Positions 14,977 through 22,953 of a DNA stretch of 41,239 nt are shown here, piece after piece. A program made the translations under genes and the position numbers. The DNA lies in NCBI GenBank assembly GCA_910588815.1, contig CAJUQY010000025.1:1-41239 (forward strand). The letters run 5' to 3'. The stretch is from an uncultured Lachnospiraceae bacterium (GTDB taxonomy: Bacteria > Bacillota > Clostridia > Lachnospirales > Lachnospiraceae). A model generated the notes under the pieces. It saw only the letters and a program-made list of their open reading frames with translations, was not told where the DNA came from and made no database searches. Position 1 is the first letter of the stretch. Each line of letters opens with the position of its first letter.

Positions 14977-15501
14977 ATGGAAGACAAAATCAGGATTCTG
15001 CTTCCGGAGGATGAAGTGGATGCCAGAGTAGAGGAAATCGGAAAGCAGATCAGCGCCGATTATGCGGGGAAGGCCGTGCATCTGATTTGTATTTTGAAGG
15101 GCGGCGTGTTCTTTACCTGCGAACTGGCAAAGAGGATTACGGTGCCGGTGTCTCTGGACTTCATGTGTGTATCCAGCTATGGCGCAGGTACGAAGTCCAG
15201 CGGGATCGTGAAGATCGTCAAGGATCTCGACGAGCCTCTCGACGGGAAGCATGTTCTGATCGTGGAGGATATCATTGATTCCGGAAGGACCTTGAGCTAT
15301 CTGACGGAGGTGTTAAAGCAGCGGGGGCCCGCCGATATAAAGATCTGTACGCTTCTTGACAAGCCGTCCAGGAGGGTGAAGAAGGAAGTGAAGGTGGATT
15401 ATACATGCTTCAGCATTCCCGATGAGTTCGTGGTGGGATACGGGCTGGATTATGATCAGAAATATAGGAATCTGCCCTATATTGGCGTGGTAGAGGTATG
15501 A
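14977..15501 (+). CDS. hpt: Hypoxanthine phosphoribosyltransferase
   Basis: This purine salvage enzyme joins hypoxanthine (or guanine) and PRPP to make IMP or GMP. The 174-residue length is normal. The PRPP-binding loop is VLIVEDIIDSGRTLSYL (about 93-109). CILKGGVFFTCELAKRI and DFMCVSSYGAGTKSSG give the other active-site loops, and the end FVVGYGLDYDQKYRNLPYIG is characteristic. It lies 28 bp after tilS. In Bacillus the HprT, TilS and FtsH genes are co-transcribed. Confidence 0.97.
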   Translation: MEDKIRILLPEDEVDARVEEIGKQISADYAGKAVHLICILKGGVFFTCELAKRITVPVSLDFMCVSSYGAGTKSSGIVKIVKDLDEPLDGKHVLIVEDIIDSGRTLSYLTEVLKQRGPADIKICTLLDKPSRRVKKEVKVDYTCFSIPDEFVVGYGLDYDQKYRNLPYIGVVEV

Positions 15502-15599
15502 CCATAGGGCATCCCATAACGCATGCGCTTCGCGCTGTAAAAGCAAGGTATACCCATAGGGCATCCCATAATGCATGCGCTTCGCGCTGCAAAGGTATA
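15502..15599 (+). repeat. Two 46-bp direct repeats with a 52-bp period between hpt and ftsH
   Basis: Copy 1 begins CCATAGGGCATCCCATAA at 15502 and copy 2 begins with the same bases at 15554. They differ at only two positions over about 46 bp, and each ends in GCATGCGCTTCGCGCTG. The repeat fills nearly the whole gap between the hpt stop codon and the ftsH ribosome binding site. The two near-identical copies imply recent duplication or an expandable tandem repeat. Confidence 0.9.
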
Positions 15600-15618
15600 G
15601 TTTAGGAGGTTTTTTGAA

Positions 15619-17460
15619 TTGGAACAGAGACACAGCAGCGGGCTGGGCTTTTACCTGTTTATCATTCTGGTGGCTGTCCTGGCCTTTATGTGGATCCGAA
15701 AGGATCTGAATGAAAGCCATGAACGGCCCTGGCAGGAGTTCGTGGCAGAGGTGGAGCGGGACAATGTCAGCGAGGCGGAGATTAAGCCCAACAGGGAAGT
15801 GCCGACCGGCCAGGTGAAGTTGTATTTTAAGAATTCTTCCACCCCCTATAGCTGGAGCGTGGAGGATGTGGCTGCGGTGAAAGAATATCTTCTGGAGCGG
15901 GAGATCCCTGTCGTCATGCGGGATGTGCCGACGGAGGATACTTTCTTTACCATTGTACTGCCGATTCTGGTTGGGCTTCTGATCGTGATTCTGGTGGTCA
16001 TGAGCATGTTCACCCGTTCCATGAACGCCATGGGAGGCGGCAGCACCGGCAGCCGGATGGCCAATTTCGGAAAGAGCCGGGCCAAAGTTTCCAGGGACGG
16101 CCACGGGATCAATTTTAAGAAGGTGGCCGGCCTGGAGGAGGAGAAGGAAGATCTGGCGGAGGTCGTGGATTTCCTGAAGAATCCGGGAAGATATATGAAG
16201 GTGGGAGCCAGGATTCCCAAGGGTGTCCTTCTGGTGGGCCCTCCGGGAACCGGAAAAACCCTTCTGGGAAAGGCCGTGGCAGGAGAAGCGGGAGTGCCCT
16301 TTTTCAGCATTTCCGGCTCCGATTTTGTGGAAATGTTTGTGGGCGTCGGCGCTTCCCGTGTGCGGGATCTGTTTGAGGATGCCAAGAAAAACGCACCCTG
16401 CATCATCTTTATCGACGAGATCGACGCGGTGGGCAGGCGAAGAGGCACCGGACTAGGCGGCGGCCACGACGAAAGAGAGCAGACCCTGAACCAGCTTCTG
16501 GTGGAGATGGACGGTTTCGGCGTCAACGAAGGGATCATCGTGATGGCAGCTACCAACCGGGTGGACATTCTGGATCCGGCCCTTCTGCGCCCCGGCCGTT
16601 TTGACCGGAAGGTGGCTGTGGGAAGGCCGGACGTGAAAGGGCGGGAGGAGATACTCAAGGTTCATGCGAAGGAGAAACCTCTGGCGGAGGACGTGGATCT
16701 GAAAAAGATCGCGCAGACCACGGCCGGCTTTACCGGGGCGGATCTGGAAAACCTGATGAACGAGGCGGCCATTTTAGCGGCAAAGGACAACCGGGCATTT
16801 TTAAAGCAGGAGGACATCGAGCAGTCCTTTGTGAAGGTGGGGATCGGCATGGAGAAAAAGAGCAGGCTGATTTCCGAGAAGGACAAGAGGATCACGGCCT
16901 ATCATGAGAGCGGACATGCGATCCTGTTCCATCTGCTCCCGGACGTGGGGCCGGTCCATACGGTATCCATCATCCCTACGGGGATCGGGGCCGCGGGCTA
17001 CACCATGCCTGTGCCGGAAAAGGATGAGATGTTCAATACGAGAGGCAGGATGCTCCAGGAGATCACGGTGAGCCTGGGCGGACGGATCGCCGAGGAGATG
17101 ATTTTTGACGACATTACCACAGGTGCCTCCCAGGATATCAAGCAGGCCACGGAAACGGCCCGCGGCATGGTCACCAAATACGGGATGTCGGATGAGATCG
17201 GCATGATCTGTTACGGCGACGACGACAATCAGGTGTTCATTGGGCGGGATCTGGCTCATGCCAGGTCCTATGGTGAAAAGGTGGCTTCCACCATCGACGA
17301 GGAGGTGAAGCGCATCATTGACAGCTGTTATTCCCAGGCAAAGAAGCTTTTGACAGAGAATAAGGAAATTCTCCATAAGAGTGCGGAGCTTTTATTGGAA
17401 AAAGAAAAAATCAGCGGGGAAGAATTTGAAGCCCTGTTTGCTGCCGGGGAAACGGTTTAA
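15619..17460 (+). CDS. ftsH: ATP-dependent zinc metalloprotease FtsH
   Basis: This membrane-bound AAA+ protease degrades misfolded membrane proteins and short-lived regulators as a hexamer. The 613-residue protein has two membrane segments (about 9-26 and 112-134) around an extracytoplasmic domain. Walker A is GPPGTGKT (207-214) and Walker B is IIFIDEIDAVG. The SRH region is NRVDILDPALLRPGRFDRK, and the zinc site is H429-E-S-G-H433. The start is TTG, set by AGGAGG at 15604-15609, nine bases upstream, with no better ATG nearby. A strong terminator follows. Confidence 0.97.
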   Translation: MEQRHSSGLGFYLFIILVAVLAFMWIRKDLNESHERPWQEFVAEVERDNVSEAEIKPNREVPTGQVKLYFKNSSTPYSWSVEDVAAVKEYLLEREIPVVMRDVPTEDTFFTIVLPILVGLLIVILVVMSMFTRSMNAMGGGSTGSRMANFGKSRAKVSRDGHGINFKKVAGLEEEKEDLAEVVDFLKNPGRYMKVGARIPKGVLLVGPPGTGKTLLGKAVAGEAGVPFFSISGSDFVEMFVGVGASRVRDLFEDAKKNAPCIIFIDEIDAVGRRRGTGLGGGHDEREQTLNQLLVEMDGFGVNEGIIVMAATNRVDILDPALLRPGRFDRKVAVGRPDVKGREEILKVHAKEKPLAEDVDLKKIAQTTAGFTGADLENLMNEAAILAAKDNRAFLKQEDIEQSFVKVGIGMEKKSRLISEKDKRITAYHESGHAILFHLLPDVGPVHTVSIIPTGIGAAGYTMPVPEKDEMFNTRGRMLQEITVSLGGRIAEEMIFDDITTGASQDIKQATETARGMVTKYGMSDEIGMICYGDDDNQVFIGRDLAHARSYGEKVASTIDEEVKRIIDSCYSQAKKLLTENKEILHKSAELLLEKEKISGEEFEALFAAGETV

Positions 17461-17495
17461 AAATGTTCATCGGAAAAGGCGGCAGAAAAACGGTA

Positions 17496-17536
17496 AAACG
17501 CCATGCGGAACATACATGTTCCGCATGGCGTTTTTT
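17496..17536 (+). terminator. Strong terminator after ftsH
   Basis: AAACGCCATGCGGAACA pairs with the matching arm TGTTCCGCATGGCGTTT (centre near 17514), a stem of about 17 bp, followed by TTTTTT at 17531-17536. Confidence 0.92.
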
Positions 17537-17669
17537 GGGAAAGCAGACAATGCTTTTATGGAAAATTAATAGGAGGAACAGATGGGGACAGAGAGATGCG
17601 CCGTTAAAATCGCTAAATTTTTTTTTGTAATGTGGGAAAGTTTGTGCACACTTAAGTGATAGGTAATGC

Positions 17670-17788
17670 TATAATAATGGACGTACCCCCCCAATACATT
17701 TTATATAGTTTTGCTACACCCCATAAGAAAGAAATACCTTCTCCTAAAAAGGACAGCGATCGACGTGCTGTCCTTTTTACTTGCCGCA
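17670..17788 (+). ncRNA. Candidate small RNA or leader ending in a strong hairpin
   Basis: TATAAT at 17670-17675 suggests transcription from about 17682. AAAAAGGACAGC (17756-17767) pairs with GCTGTCCTTTTT (17777-17788), a terminator that works in either direction. A transcript of about 105 nt with no convincing reading frame would result. No good -35 is visible at 17 bp (TTGTGC lies 22 bp upstream). It may be an independent small RNA, or a leader of the GH13 gene that starts 134 bp after the terminator. The rest of the gap 17541-17921 holds only the tandem repeat listed separately. Confidence 0.35.
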
Positions 17789-17852
17789 AATGGGAGAATG
17801 CGGGAAGTTTTACGCATCCGCAAAATGGTATTTTGTCTTGTGTTTAACAGGA

Positions 17853-17900
17853 TTTTGTTATAGAATGTTAAAAGACTTTTGTTATAGAATGTTAAGAGAC
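17853..17900 (+). repeat. 24-bp tandem duplication upstream of the GH13 gene
   Basis: The 24-bp unit starting TTTTGTTATAGAATGTTA occurs twice head to tail (17853-17876 and 17877-17900), with one base difference. Each copy holds a TTATAGAAT that could serve as a -10-like element. It ends 21 bp before the GH13 start codon. Confidence 0.85.
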
Positions 17901-17921
17901 AATAGGGCAAGGAGTGTTTGG

Positions 17922-19988
17922 ATGAGCCGGACAGATAGAATAAACAGACAAGCTCTTTTCGGAGACGAGACGGTGGATTATCGATGTCCCGTGGAACCGG
18001 ATGCAGGCGATACGGTTCTGCTCCGGTTCCGGACTGCAAAAGAGAATGTGGTCAGAGTGTATTTGCTGCAGGACAATGGCGAACGGAAGGAGATGAGGCC
18101 GGCTTCAGGAGAAAAACAGCCGGTGTTCGCATTTTATGAAACAGAGGTTTCTCTCACAGAGGAACCCTACCGGTATTGTTTTCAAATTGAAAGAGACGGA
18201 GAAGTTTGCTGGTACAGCAAAATAGGAGTGTCTGATCAGCCGGAGTGGAATTACGCATTTCAGATTACGCCGGGCTTCCATACGCCGGACTGGGCGAAAG
18301 GAGCCGTCATATATCAGATTTTTGTGGATCGTTTCAGGAACGGATGTCCGGACAATGACGTGAGAGACGGGGAATACCTGTATGTGGACGGTCTGCCGGT
18401 CAAACAGGTGAAGGTTTGGGAGCAGACGCCGGAGACGCTGGATGTGAACAATTTTTATGGCGGGGATCTGCAGGGAGTCCTGGAAAAGCTGGATTATTTG
18501 GAGGAGCTTGGCGTGGAGGTCATCTACTTCAACCCGATCTTTGTTTCTCCGTCAAATCATAAATATGATATTCAGGATTATGATTACATCGATCCCCACT
18601 ATGGGAAGATTATCAATGATATTTCCTGCCAGGTGCAGGCAGGAGGGACAAACAGAGAGGCCCTCGGTTACATTACAAGAGTGACGGACAAGGTGAATCT
18701 TGAGGCCAGCAATGCATTTTTTGCCGAGGTGGTGGAGGAAATCCATAGGCGGGGGATGCGGGTGATTTTGGACGGCGTATTCAATCACTGCGGCTCCTTC
18801 AATAAATGGATGGACAGAGAGCGGATTTATGAGGAGCAGGATGGCTATGAGAAGGGCGCCTATGTCTCCGGGGAGAGCCCTTATCGGAATTTTTTTCGCT
18901 TTACAGGCGGACATTGGCCGTACAATGTGCATTATGACGGTTGGTGGGGCCATGATACCCTTCCCAAATTGAATTATGAGGAATCTCCGGAGCTCTATGC
19001 TTACATTATGAAAATCGGGCAGAAATGGGTGTCGGAGCCCTACCATGTGGACGGCTGGCGCCTGGACGTGGCGGCGGATCTGGGCCATAGCGAGCCGTTT
19101 AACCATCGGTTTTGGAAAGATTTCAGAAAGCATGTTAAGGCGGCGAAGCCGGACGCGTTGATTCTGGCGGAGCATTACGGAAATCCGGCCGGCTGGCTGA
19201 TGGGCGATCAGTGGGATACGGTCATGAATTACGACGCTTTTATGGAGCCGCTCACCTGGTTTTTGACGGGGCTTGAGAAGCACAGCGACGAGCGCCGGGA
19301 CGACCTGTATGCGGACGGCGAGTTGTTTTTCAGGACCATGGCCCATGAGATGAGCCGGTTCCATGTCCAGTCTCTTCAGGTGGCCATGAACGAGCTTTCC
19401 AATCACGATCATTCCCGGTTTCTGACCAGGACCAACCGGATGGTAGGCCGGATCGGATCTATGGGCGTGGAGGCGGCGGAGCAGGGGATAAAAAAGAGTG
19501 TGCTCCGCATGGCCGTGACGGTGCAGATGACTTGGCCGGGGGCGCCGACTATTTATTATGGGGACGAGGCGGGATTGTGCGGCTGGACGGATCCGGACAA
19601 TCGCCGCACATATCCCTGGGGACACGAGGATACCGAGCTGATCGAGTTCCATAAAGTGATGATCGGGATTCACAAAGCTTATTCTGCTTTGAAGACGGGC
19701 TCTCTAAAGCCTTTGGCGGCAGGCAGGCACCTCATTGCATATGGAAGGTTTAACCGGGAGAACCGGCTGGCGGTGATCTTAAACAACAGTGAATCGCCTA
19801 TGTGGGTGGAGATTCCCGTGTGGGAGATCGGGGTCCGGCCGGACGGGATGATGAAACGGCTGTTGATGACTTCGGGTGACTCTTATGATTCGCGGGAGGT
19901 GGACGCCCCCATTAAGGACGGTGTTTTAGCCATGGAGCTCCCGCCGGAGAGCTCGGTGATCTTTGTGGAGAGCATAGAAGAGGATTGA
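17922..19988 (+). CDS. GH13 alpha-glucan hydrolase, cyclomaltodextrinase/neopullulanase type
   Basis: This 688-residue enzyme has no signal peptide, so it should act in the cytoplasm on imported maltodextrins or cyclodextrins. An N-terminal beta domain (about 1-115) resembles the CBM34 module of neopullulanases. The catalytic barrel begins at GAVIYQIFVDRFRNG. The GH13 residues are nucleophile D382 (DGWRLDVAADL), acid/base E417 (LILAEHYG) and D496 (LSNHDHSRF). FYGGDLQGVLEKLDYL and FNPIFVSPSNHKYDI are also typical. The AEHYG context around the acid/base differs from the more common GE motif. The ATG at 17922 follows AAGGAG; the frame is open upstream through the tandem repeat. It appears monocistronic. 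Confidence 0.9.
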   Translation: MSRTDRINRQALFGDETVDYRCPVEPDAGDTVLLRFRTAKENVVRVYLLQDNGERKEMRPASGEKQPVFAFYETEVSLTEEPYRYCFQIERDGEVCWYSKIGVSDQPEWNYAFQITPGFHTPDWAKGAVIYQIFVDRFRNGCPDNDVRDGEYLYVDGLPVKQVKVWEQTPETLDVNNFYGGDLQGVLEKLDYLEELGVEVIYFNPIFVSPSNHKYDIQDYDYIDPHYGKIINDISCQVQAGGTNREALGYITRVTDKVNLEASNAFFAEVVEEIHRRGMRVILDGVFNHCGSFNKWMDRERIYEEQDGYEKGAYVSGESPYRNFFRFTGGHWPYNVHYDGWWGHDTLPKLNYEESPELYAYIMKIGQKWVSEPYHVDGWRLDVAADLGHSEPFNHRFWKDFRKHVKAAKPDALILAEHYGNPAGWLMGDQWDTVMNYDAFMEPLTWFLTGLEKHSDERRDDLYADGELFFRTMAHEMSRFHVQSLQVAMNELSNHDHSRFLTRTNRMVGRIGSMGVEAAEQGIKKSVLRMAVTVQMTWPGAPTIYYGDEAGLCGWTDPDNRRTYPWGHEDTELIEFHKVMIGIHKAYSALKTGSLKPLAAGRHLIAYGRFNRENRLAVILNNSESPMWVEIPVWEIGVRPDGMMKRLLMTSGDSYDSREVDAPIKDGVLAMELPPESSVIFVESIEED

Positions 19989-20014
19989 CAAGATGTCAGT
20001 CCTTTTTGTTATAT
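19985..20014 (+). promoter_or_regulatory. Promoter candidate for the Rieske oxidoreductase gene
   Basis: TTGACA (19985-19990, overlapping the GH13 stop codon) and TTATAT (20009-20014) have 18-bp spacing. A leader of about 70 nt precedes the ATG at 20092. Confidence 0.45.
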
Positions 20015-20091
20015 GAGAAAGTCCTTCGGGGAATTGCGTTTTCATGATATTCTGTCTGTTTTGGCGCATACTAAACCAGAGGTGACAGATT

Positions 20092-21552
20092 ATGAATTCT
20101 CTTTGGACAGATACGGTATCCATACCGGAGCGGGAAAGCCTGCACGGGGACATAAAAACAGAGGCGGTGGTGATCGGCGGAGGGCTGGCGGGGATCTTGA
20201 CGGCCAGGCTCCTTGAGGAGAGCGGCGTTAAGGCGGTGGTTCTGGAGGGAGCTCGGATCGGGAGCGGCCAGACGAAAAACACCACGGCGAAGATCACGTC
20301 CCAGCATGGGCTGGTCTATGACAAATTGGCCGCGCAGTTCGGCATGGAAGCGGCAGGGCAGTATGCAAACGCCAATGAAAAGGCCATCCGTGAATACGGA
20401 CGTATCATAAAGGAATACGGCATAGGCTGCCATTTTACGGAGGCCGGCGCGTATCTTTATTCCGGGAGCCCGGAAATGGCGGAAAAGCTGATACGGGAAG
20501 CGGAGACCGCAAAAGCCCTTGGGATCGCTGCGGAATTTACCACAAAAACGGAGCTGCCTTTTCCGGTGGAGGGAGCAGTCTGTTTTCGCGGGCAGGCACA
20601 TTTCCATCCTTTGGAATTTTTGAGGGGAGTGGCGGAGGGACTCGCCATATATGAAAACAGCCCGGCTCTTTTCGCGGAGGAAGGGCGCGTCCTGACAGAA
20701 CGGGGAACCGTGACGGCAAAGCATGTGGTCTTTGCATGCCATTATCCGTTTATCAATGTACCGGGATATTATTTTATGCGGATGTATCAGGAACGGAGCT
20801 ATGTACTGGCTTTGGATACGGAAAACTCTGCGGGGGGAGTCTCGTTTCTGCCGGAGGGAATGTATTACGGTGTGGATCAGGACGGCCTTTCTTTTCGCAG
20901 CGCGGACGGGCTATTGCTTCTCGGCGGTGAGGAACATCGAACCGGGGAGAACAGAGAGGGCGGCAGGTATGGACGGCTTATGGAACGGGCGAAAAGGCTC
21001 TGGCCGGCCTGTGAGGAGAGGTTTCGCTGGTCGGCCCAGGATTGTATGACTCTGGACGGGATTCCCTATATCGGCCGGTTTTCCCCAAAGACGCCCGACT
21101 GGTATGTGGCGACAGGCTTTCAGAAATGGGGAATGACAAGCGCCATGGTATCGGCCATGCTGATCCGGGATGACATCGTGGGGAAGGAAAATCCGGATGC
21201 GTCGGTATTTTCACCGGAGCGGTTTACGCCGGCGGCTTCTGCAAAGAAGTTTGTGTCGGGCGGCCTCCATGCGGTGCGGGATCTCTCCAGGGAGATTTTC
21301 GCACTGCCCAGAGCCGCCGCCGAGGAGCTTCCCTGCGGCCACGGCGGCGTTGTGGAGTATGAGGGAAAGAAAGCCGGCGTCTATAAGGAGGAGGACGGGA
21401 CGCTCCATGTGGTATCCGTCCGCTGTCCACATATGGGCTGCCAGCTGGAATGGAATCCCGATGAGAAAAGCTGGGACTGTCCCTGCCATGGCTCTCGCTT
21501 TGATTACGGCGGAAAACGGATTGACAATCCGGCACAGGAAGGAATAAAATAA
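20092..21552 (+). CDS. FAD-dependent oxidoreductase fused to a Rieske [2Fe-2S] domain
   Basis: This 486-residue protein joins a DAO-type flavoprotein domain with a C-terminal Rieske domain. The FAD-binding Rossmann motif is EAVVIGGGLAGILTARLLEE (about 24-43). The flavin-domain end is GIPYIGRF then VATGFQKWGMTSAM. The Rieske ligands are in CPHMGCQ and DCPCHGSRFD (pattern C-x-H ... C-x2-H). The architecture is known from Gram-positive bacteria, but its substrate is not established. The protein is soluble by sequence, suggesting a cytoplasmic redox enzyme. Its ATG follows GAGGTG. It ends 29 bp before niaR on the same strand, and a shared transcript is possible. Confidence 0.88.
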   Translation: MNSLWTDTVSIPERESLHGDIKTEAVVIGGGLAGILTARLLEESGVKAVVLEGARIGSGQTKNTTAKITSQHGLVYDKLAAQFGMEAAGQYANANEKAIREYGRIIKEYGIGCHFTEAGAYLYSGSPEMAEKLIREAETAKALGIAAEFTTKTELPFPVEGAVCFRGQAHFHPLEFLRGVAEGLAIYENSPALFAEEGRVLTERGTVTAKHVVFACHYPFINVPGYYFMRMYQERSYVLALDTENSAGGVSFLPEGMYYGVDQDGLSFRSADGLLLLGGEEHRTGENREGGRYGRLMERAKRLWPACEERFRWSAQDCMTLDGIPYIGRFSPKTPDWYVATGFQKWGMTSAMVSAMLIRDDIVGKENPDASVFSPERFTPAASAKKFVSGGLHAVRDLSREIFALPRAAAEELPCGHGGVVEYEGKKAGVYKEEDGTLHVVSVRCPHMGCQLEWNPDEKSWDCPCHGSRFDYGGKRIDNPAQEGIK

Positions 21553-21581
21553 GAAAAGAGTTTGGGAAGGGGCGGGACAGC

Positions 21582-22088
21582 ATGAGCGGACAGGAACGCA
21601 GACAGAAAATCTTAAACCTTATGGGACAGGCGGAGGGCCCCATTTCGGGGGAGCGGCTGGCAAAGCTTCTGGGAGTCAGCCGCCAGGTGATCGTGCAGGA
21701 TATCGCCCTCCTCCGGGCGGCGGATCATGATATCATTGCGACCAACCGGGGATATCTCTGCTCCGGCCTGGCCGAAGCCAGCCGGGTGTTCCATGTGAAC
21801 CACGGGCCGGACGAGATCGTGGAGGAGCTAAATATCATTGTGGATTTTGGAGGCACCGCGGCGGATGTGTTCGTGGAGCACGAGCCATACGGAGAGCTGA
21901 GGGCCAGGCTGGACGTACATACGAGGCGGGAGGTGCAGGAGTTTATGGACAGCATAAGCAGTGGAAACTCCAGCCCGCTCCTCACCATTACCTGCGGGGA
22001 CCATTACCATACGGTCCGGGCGGCTTCGGAAAAGCTGCTGGATGAGATTGGGGAGGAGCTTTCCCGACACGGGTTTTTGAGAAACTAA
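21582..22088 (+). CDS. niaR: Niacin-responsive transcriptional repressor NiaR
   Basis: This 168-residue repressor of NAD biosynthesis and niacin uptake has an N-terminal HTH_11 winged helix (about 5-60; ISGERLAKLLGVSRQVIVQD, NRGYLC). Its C-terminal 3H domain binds nicotinic acid and a metal ion. The three-histidine pattern is visible: H74 with E82 eight residues later, and H141/H143 in GDHYH. The salvage gene pncB is close by on the other strand, which fits a local target; a possible operator is listed near its promoter. It ends at a terminator shared with plsC. Confidence 0.93.
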   Translation: MSGQERRQKILNLMGQAEGPISGERLAKLLGVSRQVIVQDIALLRAADHDIIATNRGYLCSGLAEASRVFHVNHGPDEIVEELNIIVDFGGTAADVFVEHEPYGELRARLDVHTRREVQEFMDSISSGNSSPLLTITCGDHYHTVRAASEKLLDEIGEELSRHGFLRN

Positions 22089-22140
22089 GAAAGTATTTTT
22101 TTGAGAAGATATTGACGATGATAACGACAGCAAAAAATGA

Positions 22141-22176
22141 AAAAGCTGGGAGACCGTTTGCAGTCCCTCAGCTTTT
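22141..22176. terminator. Bidirectional terminator between niaR and plsC
   Basis: AAAAGCTGGGAGAC pairs with GTCCCTCAGCTTTT (one mismatch) around a short loop. A/T tracts on both sides suit convergent transcription. Confidence 0.75.
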
Positions 22177-22200
22177 ATCTTGTAGAAACACAAAAAGTGC

Positions 22201-22926
22201 TTACTTCATCTCCTCGGGAAGCATCTCCAGGATTCGTTCCCTTGTATAGGCCCCCAGGAATTTTTTCTGGCTTTTTTCCAGGGCTTTTACGTCGATGGGC
22301 TTCCCAAAGGTGACCGTCACATGGGAGCGCTTTACCCAGGGCACATGGTTTTCGAAGATCTCGGCAGTTCCCGTCATGGCCACGGGAATGATGGGACAGC
22401 CGCTTTTTTCGGCGATCTTCATGCTGCCCTCCTTAAACTCCATCATGCCGGAGCCGGTGCCCCGGGTGCCCTCCGGGAAGATCCAGATGCTGATGCCCTG
22501 CTTCACGTAATCGATCCCGGTCAGGATCGTCTTAAGCCCTTCTTTGATATTGTCGCGGTCCAGAAAGAGGCAATGGAGGTTTGCCATCCAACGCCTCAGG
22601 AAGAAGATTTTCTGCATTTCCTTTTTGGCCACAAAGCCGGCTTCCCCCTTGATCAGCCGGTATCCGATCACAATGTCAAAATAGCTGCGGTGGTTGCCCA
22701 CGTACAGCACCGGTTGGTCGTCGGGAATATTTTCCCGGCCGTGTACTTCGACCTTTGTCCCGGCCAGGAAAAGGATCATACCGAAAGCCCTCTGAACCAG
22801 CCAGAGGGAGCTTTTTGCCTTTGCTTCAGGATTAAATTTTCCGATGATCCATTCCACCAGAAGGGCGGGGCAGAGAAGGACCAGGAAAAAAAACAGAAAA
22901 AGTCCGATGAGGATCAGTCGTATCAT
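22201..22926 (-). CDS. plsC: 1-acyl-sn-glycerol-3-phosphate acyltransferase
   Basis: PlsC acylates lysophosphatidic acid to phosphatidic acid in phospholipid synthesis at the membrane. The 241-residue protein has an N-terminal membrane helix (about 3-28). Motif I is N78-HRSYFD (H-x4-D, H79 and D84), motif III is FPEGTRG (151-156), and IIPVAMTGT is motif IV. It lies 27 bp downstream of pncB on the minus strand and is probably co-transcribed with it. The link between phospholipid synthesis and NAD salvage looks like genomic convenience rather than a pathway. Confidence 0.93.
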   Translation of the reverse strand: MIRLILIGLFLFFFLVLLCPALLVEWIIGKFNPEAKAKSSLWLVQRAFGMILFLAGTKVEVHGRENIPDDQPVLYVGNHRSYFDIVIGYRLIKGEAGFVAKKEMQKIFFLRRWMANLHCLFLDRDNIKEGLKTILTGIDYVKQGISIWIFPEGTRGTGSGMMEFKEGSMKIAEKSGCPIIPVAMTGTAEIFENHVPWVKRSHVTVTFGKPIDVKALEKSQKKFLGAYTRERILEMLPEEMK

Positions 22927-22953
22927 AAGGATTCTCCCAATAGATTTCCGGTG

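Noticed and set aside
15502..15599. CRISPR array
   Set aside because: Only two long repeats are present, separated by about 6 bp, with no spacer-sized unique sequence and no cas genes.
18552..19673. A 373-codon minus-strand open frame inside the GH13 gene
   Set aside because: It overlaps the catalytic core of a strongly supported gene and shows no domain or ribosome binding site.
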